NCBI RefSeq assembly: GCF_014203115.1
Contig: NZ_JACHIJ010000001.1
Location: 558,001 to 622,000, forward strand
Length of the DNA stretch: 64,000 nt
From: Afipia massiliensis
Lineage (GTDB): Bacteria; Pseudomonadota; Alphaproteobacteria; Rhizobiales; Xanthobacteraceae
Reading direction: 5' to 3'
Positions 50,743-60,293 of the stretch are shown here, in pieces. A model generated the notes under the pieces. It saw only the letters and a program-made list of their open reading frames with translations. It searched no databases and was not told the DNA's origin. Position 1 is the stretch's first letter; every line of letters starts with the position of its first letter. The position numbers and the translations under genes are program-made.

Positions 50743-53700
50743 TTAATGGAAATCCCGCGAGCGTGGCAGAATGCGTACATTGCGCGGATGGCGCACCTTC
50801 TGTGCTGGGTTGTCAGGATGCGCACGGCGATCATCCTCCAGCGGTTCGATGACATCCGCACCGGGAGGGATCTGGTTCTTTCGACCGAGCGCATCGTTGG
50901 CAAGGTTCATCAGATCATGGGACCGGTCGAACAAACGCTCGGCCACCAGATGAACCACCTTCTCCGGACTGCTCTGAATGGTCCCCTGCACCTCGATCAG
51001 CCGTGCGCCCATCACTTCCTTGCGAAATTTTTCCATCACTTTGGGCCACACCACGATATTGGCGATGCCAGTCTCATCCTCCAGCGTCATGAAGACGACG
51101 CCCTTGGCGCTGCCCGGCCGCTGCCGCACCAGCACTACGCCAGCGCAACGGACGCGTTGCTTGTCGCGGGCATGTCCAATCGCCTCACATGCCACCATAC
51201 CTTCCTGCGAAAACATCGGCCGGAGGAATTCCATCGGGTGCCCCTTCAACGACAGCCTGATGGTCTGATAATCCACCACAACCTGATCAGGTAGCGGCAT
51301 GACAGGCAATGGCTGTGCGGCTTCGTCGGGTTGCTCGCGCGCCGCGGCTACGGTGAAAAGCGGTAACGGAACATCGTCCGGCAGACGTCGCACCGTCCAC
51401 AGGGCTTCGCGCCGGTCAAGACCAAGCGAGCGAAATGCGTCCGCATCGGCCAGCAGGATCAGCGCTCGTTTCGGCAGTCGCGTCTCGCGCGCAAAATCTT
51501 CCAGCGAGGCGAACAGCTTTTGCGCGCGGGCGGCAACGATCCGCTGATCCCAGTAATCCTTGCGCGGCTTTTTCTCAGATTTTCCAAACTTCTCGGGAAG
51601 CCTGTCATCGACATCGAACACTTCGAAACCGTCGATCTGACGGAAGCCGAGCCGGACGGCGCAATAATCGCCAGACCTCTCTTCCAGAGTGTTTTGTCCA
51701 AAGCTAAACGACACATCGATCTCGCGCACCTCGACGCCATTTTTGCGCGCATCGCCGACGATCTGCGCCGGCGCATAGAAGCCCATCGGCTGCGAGTTCA
51801 GAAGACCACAGCAAAAAGCGTCGGGATGATAATGCTTGAGCCATGACGACACATAGACAAGCTGCGCGAAAGCAGCCGCGTGGCTTTCGGGGAAGCCATA
51901 GCTGCCGAAGCCCTTGATCTGGTCGAAGCAACTCACCGCAAATTCAGGATCGTAGCCACGGGCGATCATGCGATCGACCATGCGCCTTTCGAATTTCGGC
52001 ATCGTGCCGACATTACGAAATGTCGCCATCGCGCGTCGCAAGCCATTGGCCTCCTCGGGTGTGAACTCCGCGGCCTCCATCGCAATGCGCATCGCCTGCT
52101 CCTGAAACAGCGGCACGCCGAGAGTCTTGTGCAACACCTGCTTCAGCTCGTCCTTGTTCCCGCCTTTTGGATAAGGATATTCGATCTCTTCCGGCCTCAT
52201 CTTTCTCCGTTTCAGATAGGGATGCACCATATTGCCCTGGATCGGTCCGGGCCGGACGATGGCGACCTCGATGACAAGATCATAGAAGGTGCGCGGCTTC
52301 AGGCGCGGCAGCATATTCATCTGCGCGCGACTCTCAACCTGGAAGACGCCGAGAGATTCGCCCCTGCACAGCATGTCGAACACTTTATCGCTGTCATCGT
52401 TTTCCGACTTGATGTCCGAGAGCTGGTAACGCTTTCCCTTGTGATCCTCGATCAGATCGAAGCATTTTCGGATGCAGGTCAGCATGCCGAGTGCCAGCAC
52501 ATCGACCTTCATCATTTTCAGTGTATCGATGTCGTCCTTGTCCCATTCAATGAAGGTGCGGTCGTCCATGGCCGCGTTGCCGATGGGCACATAGGTATCG
52601 AGCCGATCCTGCGTCAGTACATAGCCGCCGACATGCTGAGACAGATGCCGCGGGAATTCGATCAGTTCAGTGGCGAGCTCGACAGCACGGCGGATCATCG
52701 GATTGCCGGGATCGAAGCCTGCCTGCCTAATCTGCATATCGCTGACATCTGTGCCCCAGCTTCCCCACACCGTATCCGCCAACGCGGCGGTGACGTCTTC
52801 CGTCAGGCCAAGCGCCTTGCCGACGTCGCGAATGGCGCTGCGCGGGCGATAGTGAATGACGGTGGCGACAATCGCCGCGCGATGACGGCCATAACGCCTG
52901 TAGACATATTGCATCACCTCTTCGCGGCGCGAATGCTCGAAATCGACATCGATGTCCGGCGGCTCAAGCCTCTCTTCGGAGATAAAGCGCTCGAACAGCA
53001 CATCAGTCTCGGCGGGATTCACCGAAGTGATGCCAAGCATATAACAGACGGCGGAATTCGCTGCCGAACCTCGACCCTGACACAAAATGCTTTGCGAGCG
53101 CGCGTAGCAAACAATGTCGTGAACTGTCAGGAAGTAATGTGCGTAATCGAGTTTCTCGATCAGCCTGAGTTCCTTGTTCAGCGTACCCCGCAGCTTGCCG
53201 TCGATCCCTTCGGGGAAATATTTGTCGACGCCCGCCCATGTCAGGTCTTCGAGATGCTGTTGCGCCGTCTTGCCCGGCGGCACCGGCTCATCTGGATACT
53301 GATATTTCAACTCATCCAGCGTAAAGGTGATGCGATCAGCGAAGCGCATGGTTTCAGTAACCGCATCCGGATAATCGCGAAACAGACGAGCCACCTCGAA
53401 GCCGGGTTTCAGATGCCGTTCGGCGTTGGCTTCGAGTCGTTTTCCGACACTCATGATGGTCGTCTTTTCCCGAATACAGGTCAGGACGTCCTGCAGGGCA
53501 CGGCGCGCCGGGTCATGATAAAGCACCTCGTTGGTCGCGAGCAGCGGAACACGGGCCGTTGAAGCGATGCGCTGAAGCTTCGCCAGACGCCGCCTGTCGT
53601 CACCGCGATACAGCAGGCTTGCCGCAAGCCAGACTCCATCGGCACGACTGCGTTTCAATCGATCGAGAATCTTCAGTGCCGCCGGGACATCAAAGCGATG

Positions 53701-54099
53701 CGACAGCGTCAGAATCAGCAATTGCCCTTCGGCAAAGTCCAGCAGGTCATCGAATGTGAGATGACATTCGCCCTTCCCGGCCGCGAGCTTGCCACGCGTC
53801 AGTAACTCGCACAGTCGGCCATAGGCGGCACGGTCGCGCGGATAGACCAGAATATCCGGCGTACCGTCCATGAACACCAGCCGTGAACCGATCAGCAGTT
53901 TCGACTTGCATGTGACCTCGGGATTTTCGAGCTCCTTGTAGGCGCGGACGACACCGGCCAGGGTGTTGCGGTCAGCAATGCCAATGACCGGCAAGAGAAG
54001 CTCGCTGGCCCGCTTCACATATTCCTGCGGCTGCGATCCGCCGCACAGGAACGAGAAGTTGGTCGTAATGCCGATTTCCGCGTAGTCGGTGGCTTTCAT
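50743..54099 (-). CDS. dnaE2: Error-prone DNA polymerase DnaE2 (ImuC)
   Basis: 1118 aa. PHP domain at the N-terminus (TTNFSFLCGGSQPQEYVKRA), then the DNA polymerase III alpha palm with the catalytic Asp pair in EPPDIDVDFEHSRREEVMQY and the third Asp in DKDDIDTLKMMKVDVLALGM. A helix-hairpin-helix region and a C-terminal OB-fold (GVVFMTLEDETGIANIVVWP) follow. It lacks the C-terminal tau-binding tail of replicative DnaE1. Its ATG overlaps the imuB stop by 4 bp (ATGA). In this SOS cassette it is the catalytic mutagenic polymerase. Confidence 0.95.
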   Translation of the reverse strand: MKATDYAEIGITTNFSFLCGGSQPQEYVKRASELLLPVIGIADRNTLAGVVRAYKELENPEVTCKSKLLIGSRLVFMDGTPDILVYPRDRAAYGRLCELLTRGKLAAGKGECHLTFDDLLDFAEGQLLILTLSHRFDVPAALKILDRLKRSRADGVWLAASLLYRGDDRRRLAKLQRIASTARVPLLATNEVLYHDPARRALQDVLTCIREKTTIMSVGKRLEANAERHLKPGFEVARLFRDYPDAVTETMRFADRITFTLDELKYQYPDEPVPPGKTAQQHLEDLTWAGVDKYFPEGIDGKLRGTLNKELRLIEKLDYAHYFLTVHDIVCYARSQSILCQGRGSAANSAVCYMLGITSVNPAETDVLFERFISEERLEPPDIDVDFEHSRREEVMQYVYRRYGRHRAAIVATVIHYRPRSAIRDVGKALGLTEDVTAALADTVWGSWGTDVSDMQIRQAGFDPGNPMIRRAVELATELIEFPRHLSQHVGGYVLTQDRLDTYVPIGNAAMDDRTFIEWDKDDIDTLKMMKVDVLALGMLTCIRKCFDLIEDHKGKRYQLSDIKSENDDSDKVFDMLCRGESLGVFQVESRAQMNMLPRLKPRTFYDLVIEVAIVRPGPIQGNMVHPYLKRRKMRPEEIEYPYPKGGNKDELKQVLHKTLGVPLFQEQAMRIAMEAAEFTPEEANGLRRAMATFRNVGTMPKFERRMVDRMIARGYDPEFAVSCFDQIKGFGSYGFPESHAAAFAQLVYVSSWLKHYHPDAFCCGLLNSQPMGFYAPAQIVGDARKNGVEVREIDVSFSFGQNTLEERSGDYCAVRLGFRQIDGFEVFDVDDRLPEKFGKSEKKPRKDYWDQRIVAARAQKLFASLEDFARETRLPKRALILLADADAFRSLGLDRREALWTVRRLPDDVPLPLFTVAAAREQPDEAAQPLPVMPLPDQVVVDYQTIRLSLKGHPMEFLRPMFSQEGMVACEAIGHARDKQRVRCAGVVLVRQRPGSAKGVVFMTLEDETGIANIVVWPKVMEKFRKEVMGARLIEVQGTIQSSPEKVVHLVAERLFDRSHDLMNLANDALGRKNQIPPGADVIEPLEDDRRAHPDNPAQKVRHPRNVRILPRSRDFH

Positions 54100-55688
54100 G
54101 CGAACAACCCGTGCACAAACCATTTGGGTGGAACGGGTTCATCTTTTTCAGAGACAGGTTCGCTGTAGAGACCGTCGCGATAGATCCAGAAGCGCATGCC
54201 TTCCGCATCCTCGACGCGGAAATAATCCCGCGTCAGGGCTTCTCCCTGATGCCTCCACCATTCCATGGCGATCCGTTCCGGGCCTTCCGCCCGCACCACC
54301 GCATGGGTCGCGCGACGCCATTTGAATCGCGGCGGATGTCCATCAGGAACAGCCGCGGCTATCACTTCGATTTCCTCAGGCCGCTCGAACAGACGCAGCG
54401 GGCGCAGCGGCGGCTCGGCCTCGGCACGAACAGGCCACTCCGCAACGGAAGCCGCAGCAAGATTTTGCTGCGCGGGTGCCGCGATGACAGCGCATTCCGG
54501 AATGTGTGTATCCAGCGGCAGATGCACCACGACACGCTTGCCGCCGATCCGTGCAGCGAGACGGTCGACCAGCGCCGCGACTTCATCGTTATCCTGCGCA
54601 CTGGTGTCGAAGTCGCGCTGTTCCTGCACCACAATCTCGACGCGGCCGGCTGACAGACGAATAAGATCGAAGCCGAATCCCGGATCGAGCGGATCGGCCA
54701 GCGCGTCCAGCCGTTCGCGAAACAGACGGTCGACCACATTGACCTTGGTGACAGGCTGTCCCGTCTCCACCGCGATGGTGCGCACCGCGCCGTCGGTGCG
54801 GAAAAAACTCGCTTCCAGCCGCCGCGCGCCCTTCCCCTGCTTGTCCATCGCGGCGACCAGCATCTGCGCAAGACCCGACAAGATGGCCGCGATCACGTTG
54901 TCGGTTGCGACCGGCTCGGCGAAACGCTTCTCCACCATGAAATCCGGCGGCGGCTTCCGCGGGCTGATCGGCGCATCGCCCTGCCCCAGCGCCTGCTGCA
55001 ACAGGCTGGTGAACGCAGATCCGAACCTCGCGGAGATTTCATGCGGCGCACGCGATGCCACATCGCCGATGGTCTTCAAACCCGCGCGCCGCAACCCGCG
55101 CGTGATTGCATCATCGGCACCGAGCGCGAACACCGGCAGCGGCGCGACGGCGCGCGCTTCTTCACCATCAGGGACGATGCAAGCTCGCGTGGCCCGCGTC
55201 ATGGTCCGTGCGCAGACCGGCGTACTCGCAACCGCCGCATTGACGATGAAATCCTGCCGCGCCAGCGATGCACAGAACGTACGCAGCATCGTAGCCTCAC
55301 CGCCGAACAGATGCGCGCAGCCGCTGATATCGAGTAGCAGTCCATAAGGCGGATCGAACGCCACCAGCGGCGTGAAACGGTCGCACCAGTCGGCGACAGC
55401 TTCCAGCAGACTCCTATCCGCCGCCTCGTCGGCGTCGAATACCTGCACGTCGGGACAGACAGCACGCGCATTCGCCAGCGGCAGGCCAATCTCGAGGCCG
55501 ATGTCGGCAGCGGCATCGTTCAGCGCCGAAATCTGCAGCGCGTTGTTCAACTTGGCGACAACGACGCAGGGATGTCCGTCATCCGGCGCGGCGCCTTGCC
55601 CCGAAAGCTGGCGCTTCAATCGGTCGGTCGGCAGGCGCGGCAGCCACAGGCTGAGAATACGTCGCGCTTTCACGGAAGAGGCCCTCAT
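54096..55688 (-). CDS. imuB: Y-family-like DNA polymerase subunit ImuB
   Basis: 530 aa from the ATG giving MRASSVKARRILSLWLPRLP; the longer frame overlaps imuA further and is not needed. It resembles DinB-type polymerases (LDISGCAHLFGGEATMLRTF, GLRRAGLKTIGDVASRAPHE) but the catalytic acidic motifs of active Y-family enzymes (DMDAFFA and SVDEAYLD) are replaced by LWLPRL and LLLDISGCA. This is the known inactive state of ImuB, which acts as a clamp-binding scaffold for DnaE2. It overlaps imuA by 110 bp and dnaE2 by 4 bp. Confidence 0.93.
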   Translation of the reverse strand: MRASSVKARRILSLWLPRLPTDRLKRQLSGQGAAPDDGHPCVVVAKLNNALQISALNDAAADIGLEIGLPLANARAVCPDVQVFDADEAADRSLLEAVADWCDRFTPLVAFDPPYGLLLDISGCAHLFGGEATMLRTFCASLARQDFIVNAAVASTPVCARTMTRATRACIVPDGEEARAVAPLPVFALGADDAITRGLRRAGLKTIGDVASRAPHEISARFGSAFTSLLQQALGQGDAPISPRKPPPDFMVEKRFAEPVATDNVIAAILSGLAQMLVAAMDKQGKGARRLEASFFRTDGAVRTIAVETGQPVTKVNVVDRLFRERLDALADPLDPGFGFDLIRLSAGRVEIVVQEQRDFDTSAQDNDEVAALVDRLAARIGGKRVVVHLPLDTHIPECAVIAAPAQQNLAAASVAEWPVRAEAEPPLRPLRLFERPEEIEVIAAAVPDGHPPRFKWRRATHAVVRAEGPERIAMEWWRHQGEALTRDYFRVEDAEGMRFWIYRDGLYSEPVSEKDEPVPPKWFVHGLFA

Positions 55689-56364
55689 CACATTTCCACT
55701 CCATGACCCATCGGCCGGTCTGGCCGTGACGATTGCGAACAAGCTGTGCGTCGAGCAGTGGCGTGCCCCATGCCTCCATCGCGGACGGTGATGGTGCTGA
55801 GCGCACCGCCCAGCGCGTTTCCGCTGTGCTGGCAGACGGTGTCGCTGCCGTGCGTAGCACCAGACACGCAACGTTCGAGGCGCGCGCCGCGAGCGTCAGC
55901 CTGCGGCTCGCCACCAGATCGAGCTGACGCACCTCGCCCCAGACATCCAGCACTACCGCACCCAGCGCGTCGCAAGCGAGCGCATCGGCTGCGGCACGCA
56001 GCGCGATCTCGGCATCTGTCGCCCGGACCGTCACCAGCAGGCGCGGATCGAGGCCGAGTTCCTGCAGACCGCTCATCGACAGCGCGCCGGATTCCCGTTC
56101 AGCGAAGTCCTGCCGGACCCAGACCAGCGGCCGCCGCCCGGCGAGGCGATGGGCGAGGCCTGCGATGAACCCCGTCGCTGCTGCGCCGTGGCGCCCGCCC
56201 TCGGCGAACACCTCATGCAGCGCGCCGCGCACCAGCCCGCCCTGCAACAGGGCGTCCACCCCCGCATGGCCCAGCGCCACGCGCGAAAGCCCACCGGCAT
56301 CGCCCTCCAGGCGGCCAATGGTCCCTCGCAGGGACGCAAGCGTGTTCATGCGCGCGCCGATCAT
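55579..56364 (-). CDS. imuA: SOS mutagenesis protein ImuA
   Basis: 261 aa from the ATG with AGGAG 8 bp upstream. It is RecA-like: VALGHAGVDALLQGGLVRGA, LHEVFAEGGRHGAAATGFIA and RLAGRRPLVWVRQDFAERES, with a degenerate or absent ATP-binding loop. It works with ImuB and DnaE2 in damage-induced translesion synthesis. The cassette imuA-imuB-dnaE2 is overlapping and head-to-tail. A LexA box of the alphaproteobacterial type lies 63 bp upstream. Confidence 0.92.
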   Translation of the reverse strand: MIGARMNTLASLRGTIGRLEGDAGGLSRVALGHAGVDALLQGGLVRGALHEVFAEGGRHGAAATGFIAGLAHRLAGRRPLVWVRQDFAERESGALSMSGLQELGLDPRLLVTVRATDAEIALRAAADALACDALGAVVLDVWGEVRQLDLVASRRLTLAARASNVACLVLRTAATPSASTAETRWAVRSAPSPSAMEAWGTPLLDAQLVRNRHGQTGRWVMEWKCDEGLFRESATYSQPVAAAPADRPIEAPAFGARRRAG

Positions 56365-56426
56365 GCGCCGCTCCTGGAATTCGGGCCCATCATCCGCAGT
56401 TGATTGAACGAATGATGGACCTACTT

Positions 56427-56441
56427 GTTCATGATATGTTC
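56427..56441. promoter_or_regulatory. LexA box (alphaproteobacterial GTTC-N7-GTTC)
   Basis: GTTCATGATATGTTC is a direct repeat of GTTC with 7 bp between, the LexA operator consensus of alphaproteobacteria, 63-77 bp upstream of the imuA start and inside A/T-rich promoter-like DNA. It agrees with the known SOS control of imuA-imuB-dnaE2. Confidence 0.88.
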
Positions 56442-56580
56442 TAATATAAAGCTAATAGACGACCGGGAGTCAATCAGCCTTTTCCATTCAATTTTCTCGA
56501 ACAAAATCAATGCAGTACAAGGGGCGGACCTTCCCCCAATTCGGTGACGGTGGGAATTGCAGCAATCTTGAAAGACAAAA

Positions 56581-56609
56581 GTCCACCGGCTGCCCCGCAG
56601 CCGATGGAC
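56581..56609 (-). terminator. Terminator of the DUF892 gene
   Basis: GTCCACCGGCTGC pairs with GCAGCCGATGGAC (one mismatched pair, A opposite C) around a CCC loop. On the minus strand it is followed by TTTTGTCTTT. It lies 22 bp after the stop at 56631. Confidence 0.75.
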
Positions 56610-56630
56610 CGGTCACCAATCAACCTGCTC

Positions 56631-57224
56631 TCAAGCCGCCATTGCTTCTGTATTGACCTCGGCCAGTGCGAGAGTCGTCAACGCCTCGTCGGTGTTGTGT
56701 TCCTGTTGCAGCGTTTCGTCGAGCAGCCGGACAGCTTCGGTCATACCAAGCTTGCTCGCCCATGCCTTCAAGGTTCCATAGCGCGCGATTTCGTAATGCT
56801 CGACCGCCTGCGCTGCCGCAAGCAGGCCAGCATCGAGCGCTTCGGTGCCCTTGTACTCGTCCATAATTTCCTTGCCCTCGTCGAGGATTCCCATGATCGC
56901 GTCACAGGTTTTGGCCTTAGCGGGCTTGTCGATCAGTTCGAAGACCTGCTCAAGGCGATCGACCTGGCCTTCGGTCTCGATGTGATGTTTCTTGAATGCG
57001 GCGCTCAAATCCGCCGAGTGAGCCGCCTTCGCCATCTTGGGCAGCGCCTTCAGAATCTGCTTCTCGGCGAAGTAGATGTCCTTGAGAGTGTCGTGAAAAA
57101 GATCGCTGAGATCCTTGTCGTTCGGCGCAGCTCGCTTGGCCGCCATTCGCTTGGGTGCCGATTTCCTGACTGGTTTTTTCGCTGATTTCTTGGCTGACTT
57201 TTTCGCTGATTTCTTCGTTGCCAT
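56631..57224 (-). CDS. DUF892 ferritin-like stress protein with Lys-rich tail
   Basis: 197 aa. The first 35 residues are a basic repeat (KKSAKKSAKKSAKKPVRKSA), which could bind DNA as in some stress-induced ferritin-like proteins. The rest is the YciE/DUF892 four-helix domain: DLFHDTLKDIYFAEKQILKA, LPKMAKAAHSADLSAAFKKH, HHIETEGQVDRLEQVFELI and VEHYEIARYGTLKAWASKLG, with several Glu/His suitable for iron or other metals. GGAG precedes the ATG. An EcfG-type promoter lies 43-67 bp upstream, so the general stress response should induce it. A terminator follows. Confidence 0.9.
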   Translation of the reverse strand: MATKKSAKKSAKKSAKKPVRKSAPKRMAAKRAAPNDKDLSDLFHDTLKDIYFAEKQILKALPKMAKAAHSADLSAAFKKHHIETEGQVDRLEQVFELIDKPAKAKTCDAIMGILDEGKEIMDEYKGTEALDAGLLAAAQAVEHYEIARYGTLKAWASKLGMTEAVRLLDETLQQEHNTDEALTTLALAEVNTEAMAA

Positions 57225-57266
57225 GTGTCCACTCCGCGATCTTGAAAGGGAGAGTTCCCGCCTCCC

Positions 57267-57291
57267 AACGCGATGTGATGATCATGGTTCC
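57267..57291 (-). promoter_or_regulatory. EcfG-type general stress promoter
   Basis: On the minus strand GGAAC (57291-57287), a 16-bp spacer and CGTT (57270-57267) match the EcfG consensus. The expected start of transcription leaves a leader of about 35 nt before the DUF892 ATG at 57224. DUF892 genes are typical EcfG targets in alphaproteobacteria. Confidence 0.8.
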
Positions 57292-57298
57292 GAACCAA

Positions 57299-58474
57299 TC
57301 AGCCTGCGAGTTGGGTCTCGACCAGTTTGATCCAGTAGGACGAGCCGTAAATGATGGCGTCATCATTGAAGTTATAGGCCGGGTGATGAAGCCCCGCGCT
57401 GTCGCCGTTGCCGATAAAGATGAAGGCGCCCGGTCGCGCTTCCAGCATATAAGCGAAGTCTTCTGCGCCCATCACCGGCGGGATCTCTGAACTGACATTG
57501 CCCTCGCCTGCGATATCGGCCGCGACCCGCGCGGCGATGCCGGTTTCGGCAGGATGATTGACCAGCACCGGATAGCTGCGTTCGTAGTCGAGCGTGATCT
57601 TCGCACCCGAGAGCTGCGCGACACCATTTACGACCTCACGCACCCGCTGCTCGATCAGGTCTCGCACCTCGGGCGTCAGCGTGCGCGCCGTGCCGAACAG
57701 TTCCGCGGTCTGTGGGATCACGTTGCGGGCGTTCCCGGCATGGAACTCGCAGATCGAAATCACCGCTGCGTCGAGAGGATCAACGCTGCGGGAGACAATC
57801 GACTGCAAGGCGGTGATTAACTGCGCGCCGACCAGCACCGAGTCGATGCTCTTGTGCGGACGCGCCGCATGGCCGCCCAGACCTTCGATATGAATGTTGA
57901 TGTGATCGGTCGCCGCCATCGCAGGCCCGACGCGAGTCGCAAATGTACCAATCGGCATGCCCGGACTGTTGTGCATGCCGTAGACCTGCTCAATCTTGAA
58001 ACGGTCCATCAGACCGTCCTTGATCATGGCCTCGGCCCCTGCACCACCCTCTTCGGCGGGCTGGAAAATCATCACCGCGTCGCCCGCGAAATTTCGCGTC
58101 TCGGCAAGATAACGGGCAGCACCCAGCAGCATCGCGGTATGACCGTCGTGGCCGCAGGCGTGCATCTTGCCGGGCACGGTCGAGCTATAGGCAACGCCGG
58201 TTTCTTCCTCGATCGGCAACGCGTCCATGTCGGCGCGCAGGCCGATGGCTTTCAGGTCGCCGCCGTTGACGGGCTTTCGCCCCTTGATGACGCCAACCAC
58301 ACCGGTGCGTCCGAGACCCGTCGCAACTTCATCGCAACCGAACTCCCGCAGGCGGTCGGCAACGAATGCCGCAGTGCGATGCACATCGTACATCAACTCC
58401 GGATGCGCGTGCAGATCGCGGCGCCAGCCCATGATTTCGGGTTGCAGATCGGCGATGCGGTTGAGGATGGGCAC
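57299..58474 (-). CDS. M20 family amidohydrolase (hippurate hydrolase-like)
   Basis: 391 aa, GTG start with GAGGTT upstream. Cofactor motifs: MHACGHDGHTAMLLGAARYL (residues about 95-115), FQPAEEGGAGAEAMIKDGL with the catalytic Glu, YGMHNSPGMP and a C-terminal VMGAEDFAYMLEARPGAFIF. Members cleave N-acyl amino acids such as hippurate, indole-3-acetyl conjugates or N-acetyl-diaminopimelate; the substrate is unknown. Cytosolic. It ends 8 bp before the EcfG promoter of the DUF892 gene on the same strand. Confidence 0.93.
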   Translation of the reverse strand: MPILNRIADLQPEIMGWRRDLHAHPELMYDVHRTAAFVADRLREFGCDEVATGLGRTGVVGVIKGRKPVNGGDLKAIGLRADMDALPIEEETGVAYSSTVPGKMHACGHDGHTAMLLGAARYLAETRNFAGDAVMIFQPAEEGGAGAEAMIKDGLMDRFKIEQVYGMHNSPGMPIGTFATRVGPAMAATDHINIHIEGLGGHAARPHKSIDSVLVGAQLITALQSIVSRSVDPLDAAVISICEFHAGNARNVIPQTAELFGTARTLTPEVRDLIEQRVREVVNGVAQLSGAKITLDYERSYPVLVNHPAETGIAARVAADIAGEGNVSSEIPPVMGAEDFAYMLEARPGAFIFIGNGDSAGLHHPAYNFNDDAIIYGSSYWIKLVETQLAG

Positions 58475-58637
58475 GGCGGTAACCTCACAGGATCAAGACG
58501 ACAAAAGCTAGCATGAGCCCGCAGGGGACCCAACATCCGCGCAAACGGGAATTGCACGGAACCACACTGTACAGCGAACCCCGGCCGGGGCCATAAGAAG
58601 AAGTGTCGAATTTGAATAGAGAAACGCAGGACAGGGA

Positions 58638-60257
58638 ATGGCGAAACGTCTCGAAGGGGATTTCGACTATATCGTCGTCGGTGCCGGTACCGCCGGCTGC
58701 ATCGTTGCCAATCGCCTCTCGGCAGATCCCCGTAAACGCGTGTTGATTCTGGAAGCCGGCGGCAAGGACAACTGGATCTGGTTTCACATCCCGGTCGGCT
58801 ATCTGTTCGCCATCGGCAATCCCCGCTCCGACTGGATGTTCAAGACCGAACCGGAGGCCGGGCTCAACGGCCGTGCGCTGGCCTATCCGCGTGGCAAGGT
58901 GATCGGCGGATCGTCAGCGATCAACGCCATGATCTCCATGCGCGGACAGGCCGCCGACTACGATCACTGGCGACAGCTTGGGCTGAGCGGCTGGGGCTGG
59001 GACGATGTGCTGCCCGCATTCAAGAAACTTGAAGATCATTTTCTTGGCGAGAGTGAGCATCACGGCACCGGCGGTGGCTGGCGGATCGAAGCGCCGCGCC
59101 TGTCATGGAAAGTGCTGGATGCCGTCGGAGAAGCCGCGCACGAAATGGGCATACGAAAGACGCCGGACTTCAATACCGGCGACAACGAAGGCATCGGATA
59201 TTTCCACGTCAACCAGAAACGGGGACGGCGCTGGTCATCGGCGCGCGGATTTCTGAAGCCCGCGCTGGCGCGACCCAATCTTCGTCTCGAAACCAATGTG
59301 CTGGTCGACAAGGTGATCGTCGAGAACGGACGCGCTGTCGGTGTTCGTTTCAGCCGGGGTGGTGAAACCATCGAGGCACGGACACAAGGCGAAGTAATCC
59401 TGTGTTCCGGCTCGATCGGATCGACGCAGGTGCTGCATCGCTCCGGCATTGGCCCGCAGGAATGGCTGTCGCCACTCGGGATCGACACCGTGCTCGACCG
59501 GCAAGGCCTCGGCCGCAACCTGCAGGATCATTTGCAGCAACGCGCAATCTACAAGGTGGAGGGCGTGCGCACACTGAACGAGACGTATTACAATCTATTC
59601 CGGCGTGGCTGGATGGGCGTCGATTATCTCCTGCGGCGACGCGGGCCGCTGACCATGGCGCCGTCGCAACTCGGCATCTTCACGCGCTCCGATGCGCGTC
59701 AGGAGCGCGCGAACATCCAGTTTCACGTCCAGCCGCTGTCGCTCGACAAGTTCGGCGAGCCGCTGCATCGCTTCCCCGCCATCACCATAGCTGCCTGCAA
59801 CCTGCGGCCGACATCGCGCGGCAGCGTGCGCATCAAGTCGAGCGCCGCCGATGATGCACCCGCGATCGCGCCGAACTACCTGTCGACGCCCGAAGACCGG
59901 CAAGTCGCCGCCGATGCCATCCGTGTCACGCGGCGACTGATGAAACAGCACGCACTCGCGGCCTATCATCCGCAGGAATATCTCCCCGGCCCGTCCGTCG
60001 GCGATGACGATGCGTCTTTGGCGAAAGCCGCTGGCGACATCGGCACCACGATCTTTCATCCGGTCGGCACCGCCAAGATGGGTACGTCGAGCGATCCTCT
60101 TGCCGTGGTCGATGAACGCCTGCGCTTTCACGGCCTCAAGGGGCTGCGCGTGGTCGATGCATCGGTGATGCCGACGATTACATCCGGCAACACCAACACA
60201 CCCACCGCGATGATCGCGGAGAAAGGCGCGGCGATGATTATAGAGGACGGGCGGTAG
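58638..60257 (+). CDS. GMC family FAD oxidoreductase (choline dehydrogenase-like)
   Basis: 539 aa. FAD-binding motif FDYIVVGAGTAGCIVANRLS, ending in RVLILEAGG; GMC signature 1 YPRGKVIGGSSAINAMISMR; signature 2 GEVILCSGSIGSTQVLHRSG. The catalytic His lies in TTIFHPVGTAKMG and the partner Asn in TSGNTNTPTAMIAEKGA. It resembles choline and alcohol dehydrogenases, which pass electrons to quinones; the alcohol oxidised is unknown. CAGGGA precedes the ATG. It is divergent from the M20 amidohydrolase, and a family E repeat follows it. Confidence 0.92.
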   Translation: MAKRLEGDFDYIVVGAGTAGCIVANRLSADPRKRVLILEAGGKDNWIWFHIPVGYLFAIGNPRSDWMFKTEPEAGLNGRALAYPRGKVIGGSSAINAMISMRGQAADYDHWRQLGLSGWGWDDVLPAFKKLEDHFLGESEHHGTGGGWRIEAPRLSWKVLDAVGEAAHEMGIRKTPDFNTGDNEGIGYFHVNQKRGRRWSSARGFLKPALARPNLRLETNVLVDKVIVENGRAVGVRFSRGGETIEARTQGEVILCSGSIGSTQVLHRSGIGPQEWLSPLGIDTVLDRQGLGRNLQDHLQQRAIYKVEGVRTLNETYYNLFRRGWMGVDYLLRRRGPLTMAPSQLGIFTRSDARQERANIQFHVQPLSLDKFGEPLHRFPAITIAACNLRPTSRGSVRIKSSAADDAPAIAPNYLSTPEDRQVAADAIRVTRRLMKQHALAAYHPQEYLPGPSVGDDDASLAKAAGDIGTTIFHPVGTAKMGTSSDPLAVVDERLRFHGLKGLRVVDASVMPTITSGNTNTPTAMIAEKGAAMIIEDGR

Positions 60258-60293
60258 CACCGACGAAATTAGGCGCGGAGCCTCAACGTACTC

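Noticed and set aside
51880-53562. 560-codon forward open frame opposite dnaE2
   Set aside because: Antisense shadow; the opposite strand encodes an intact DnaE2 with catalytic motifs.
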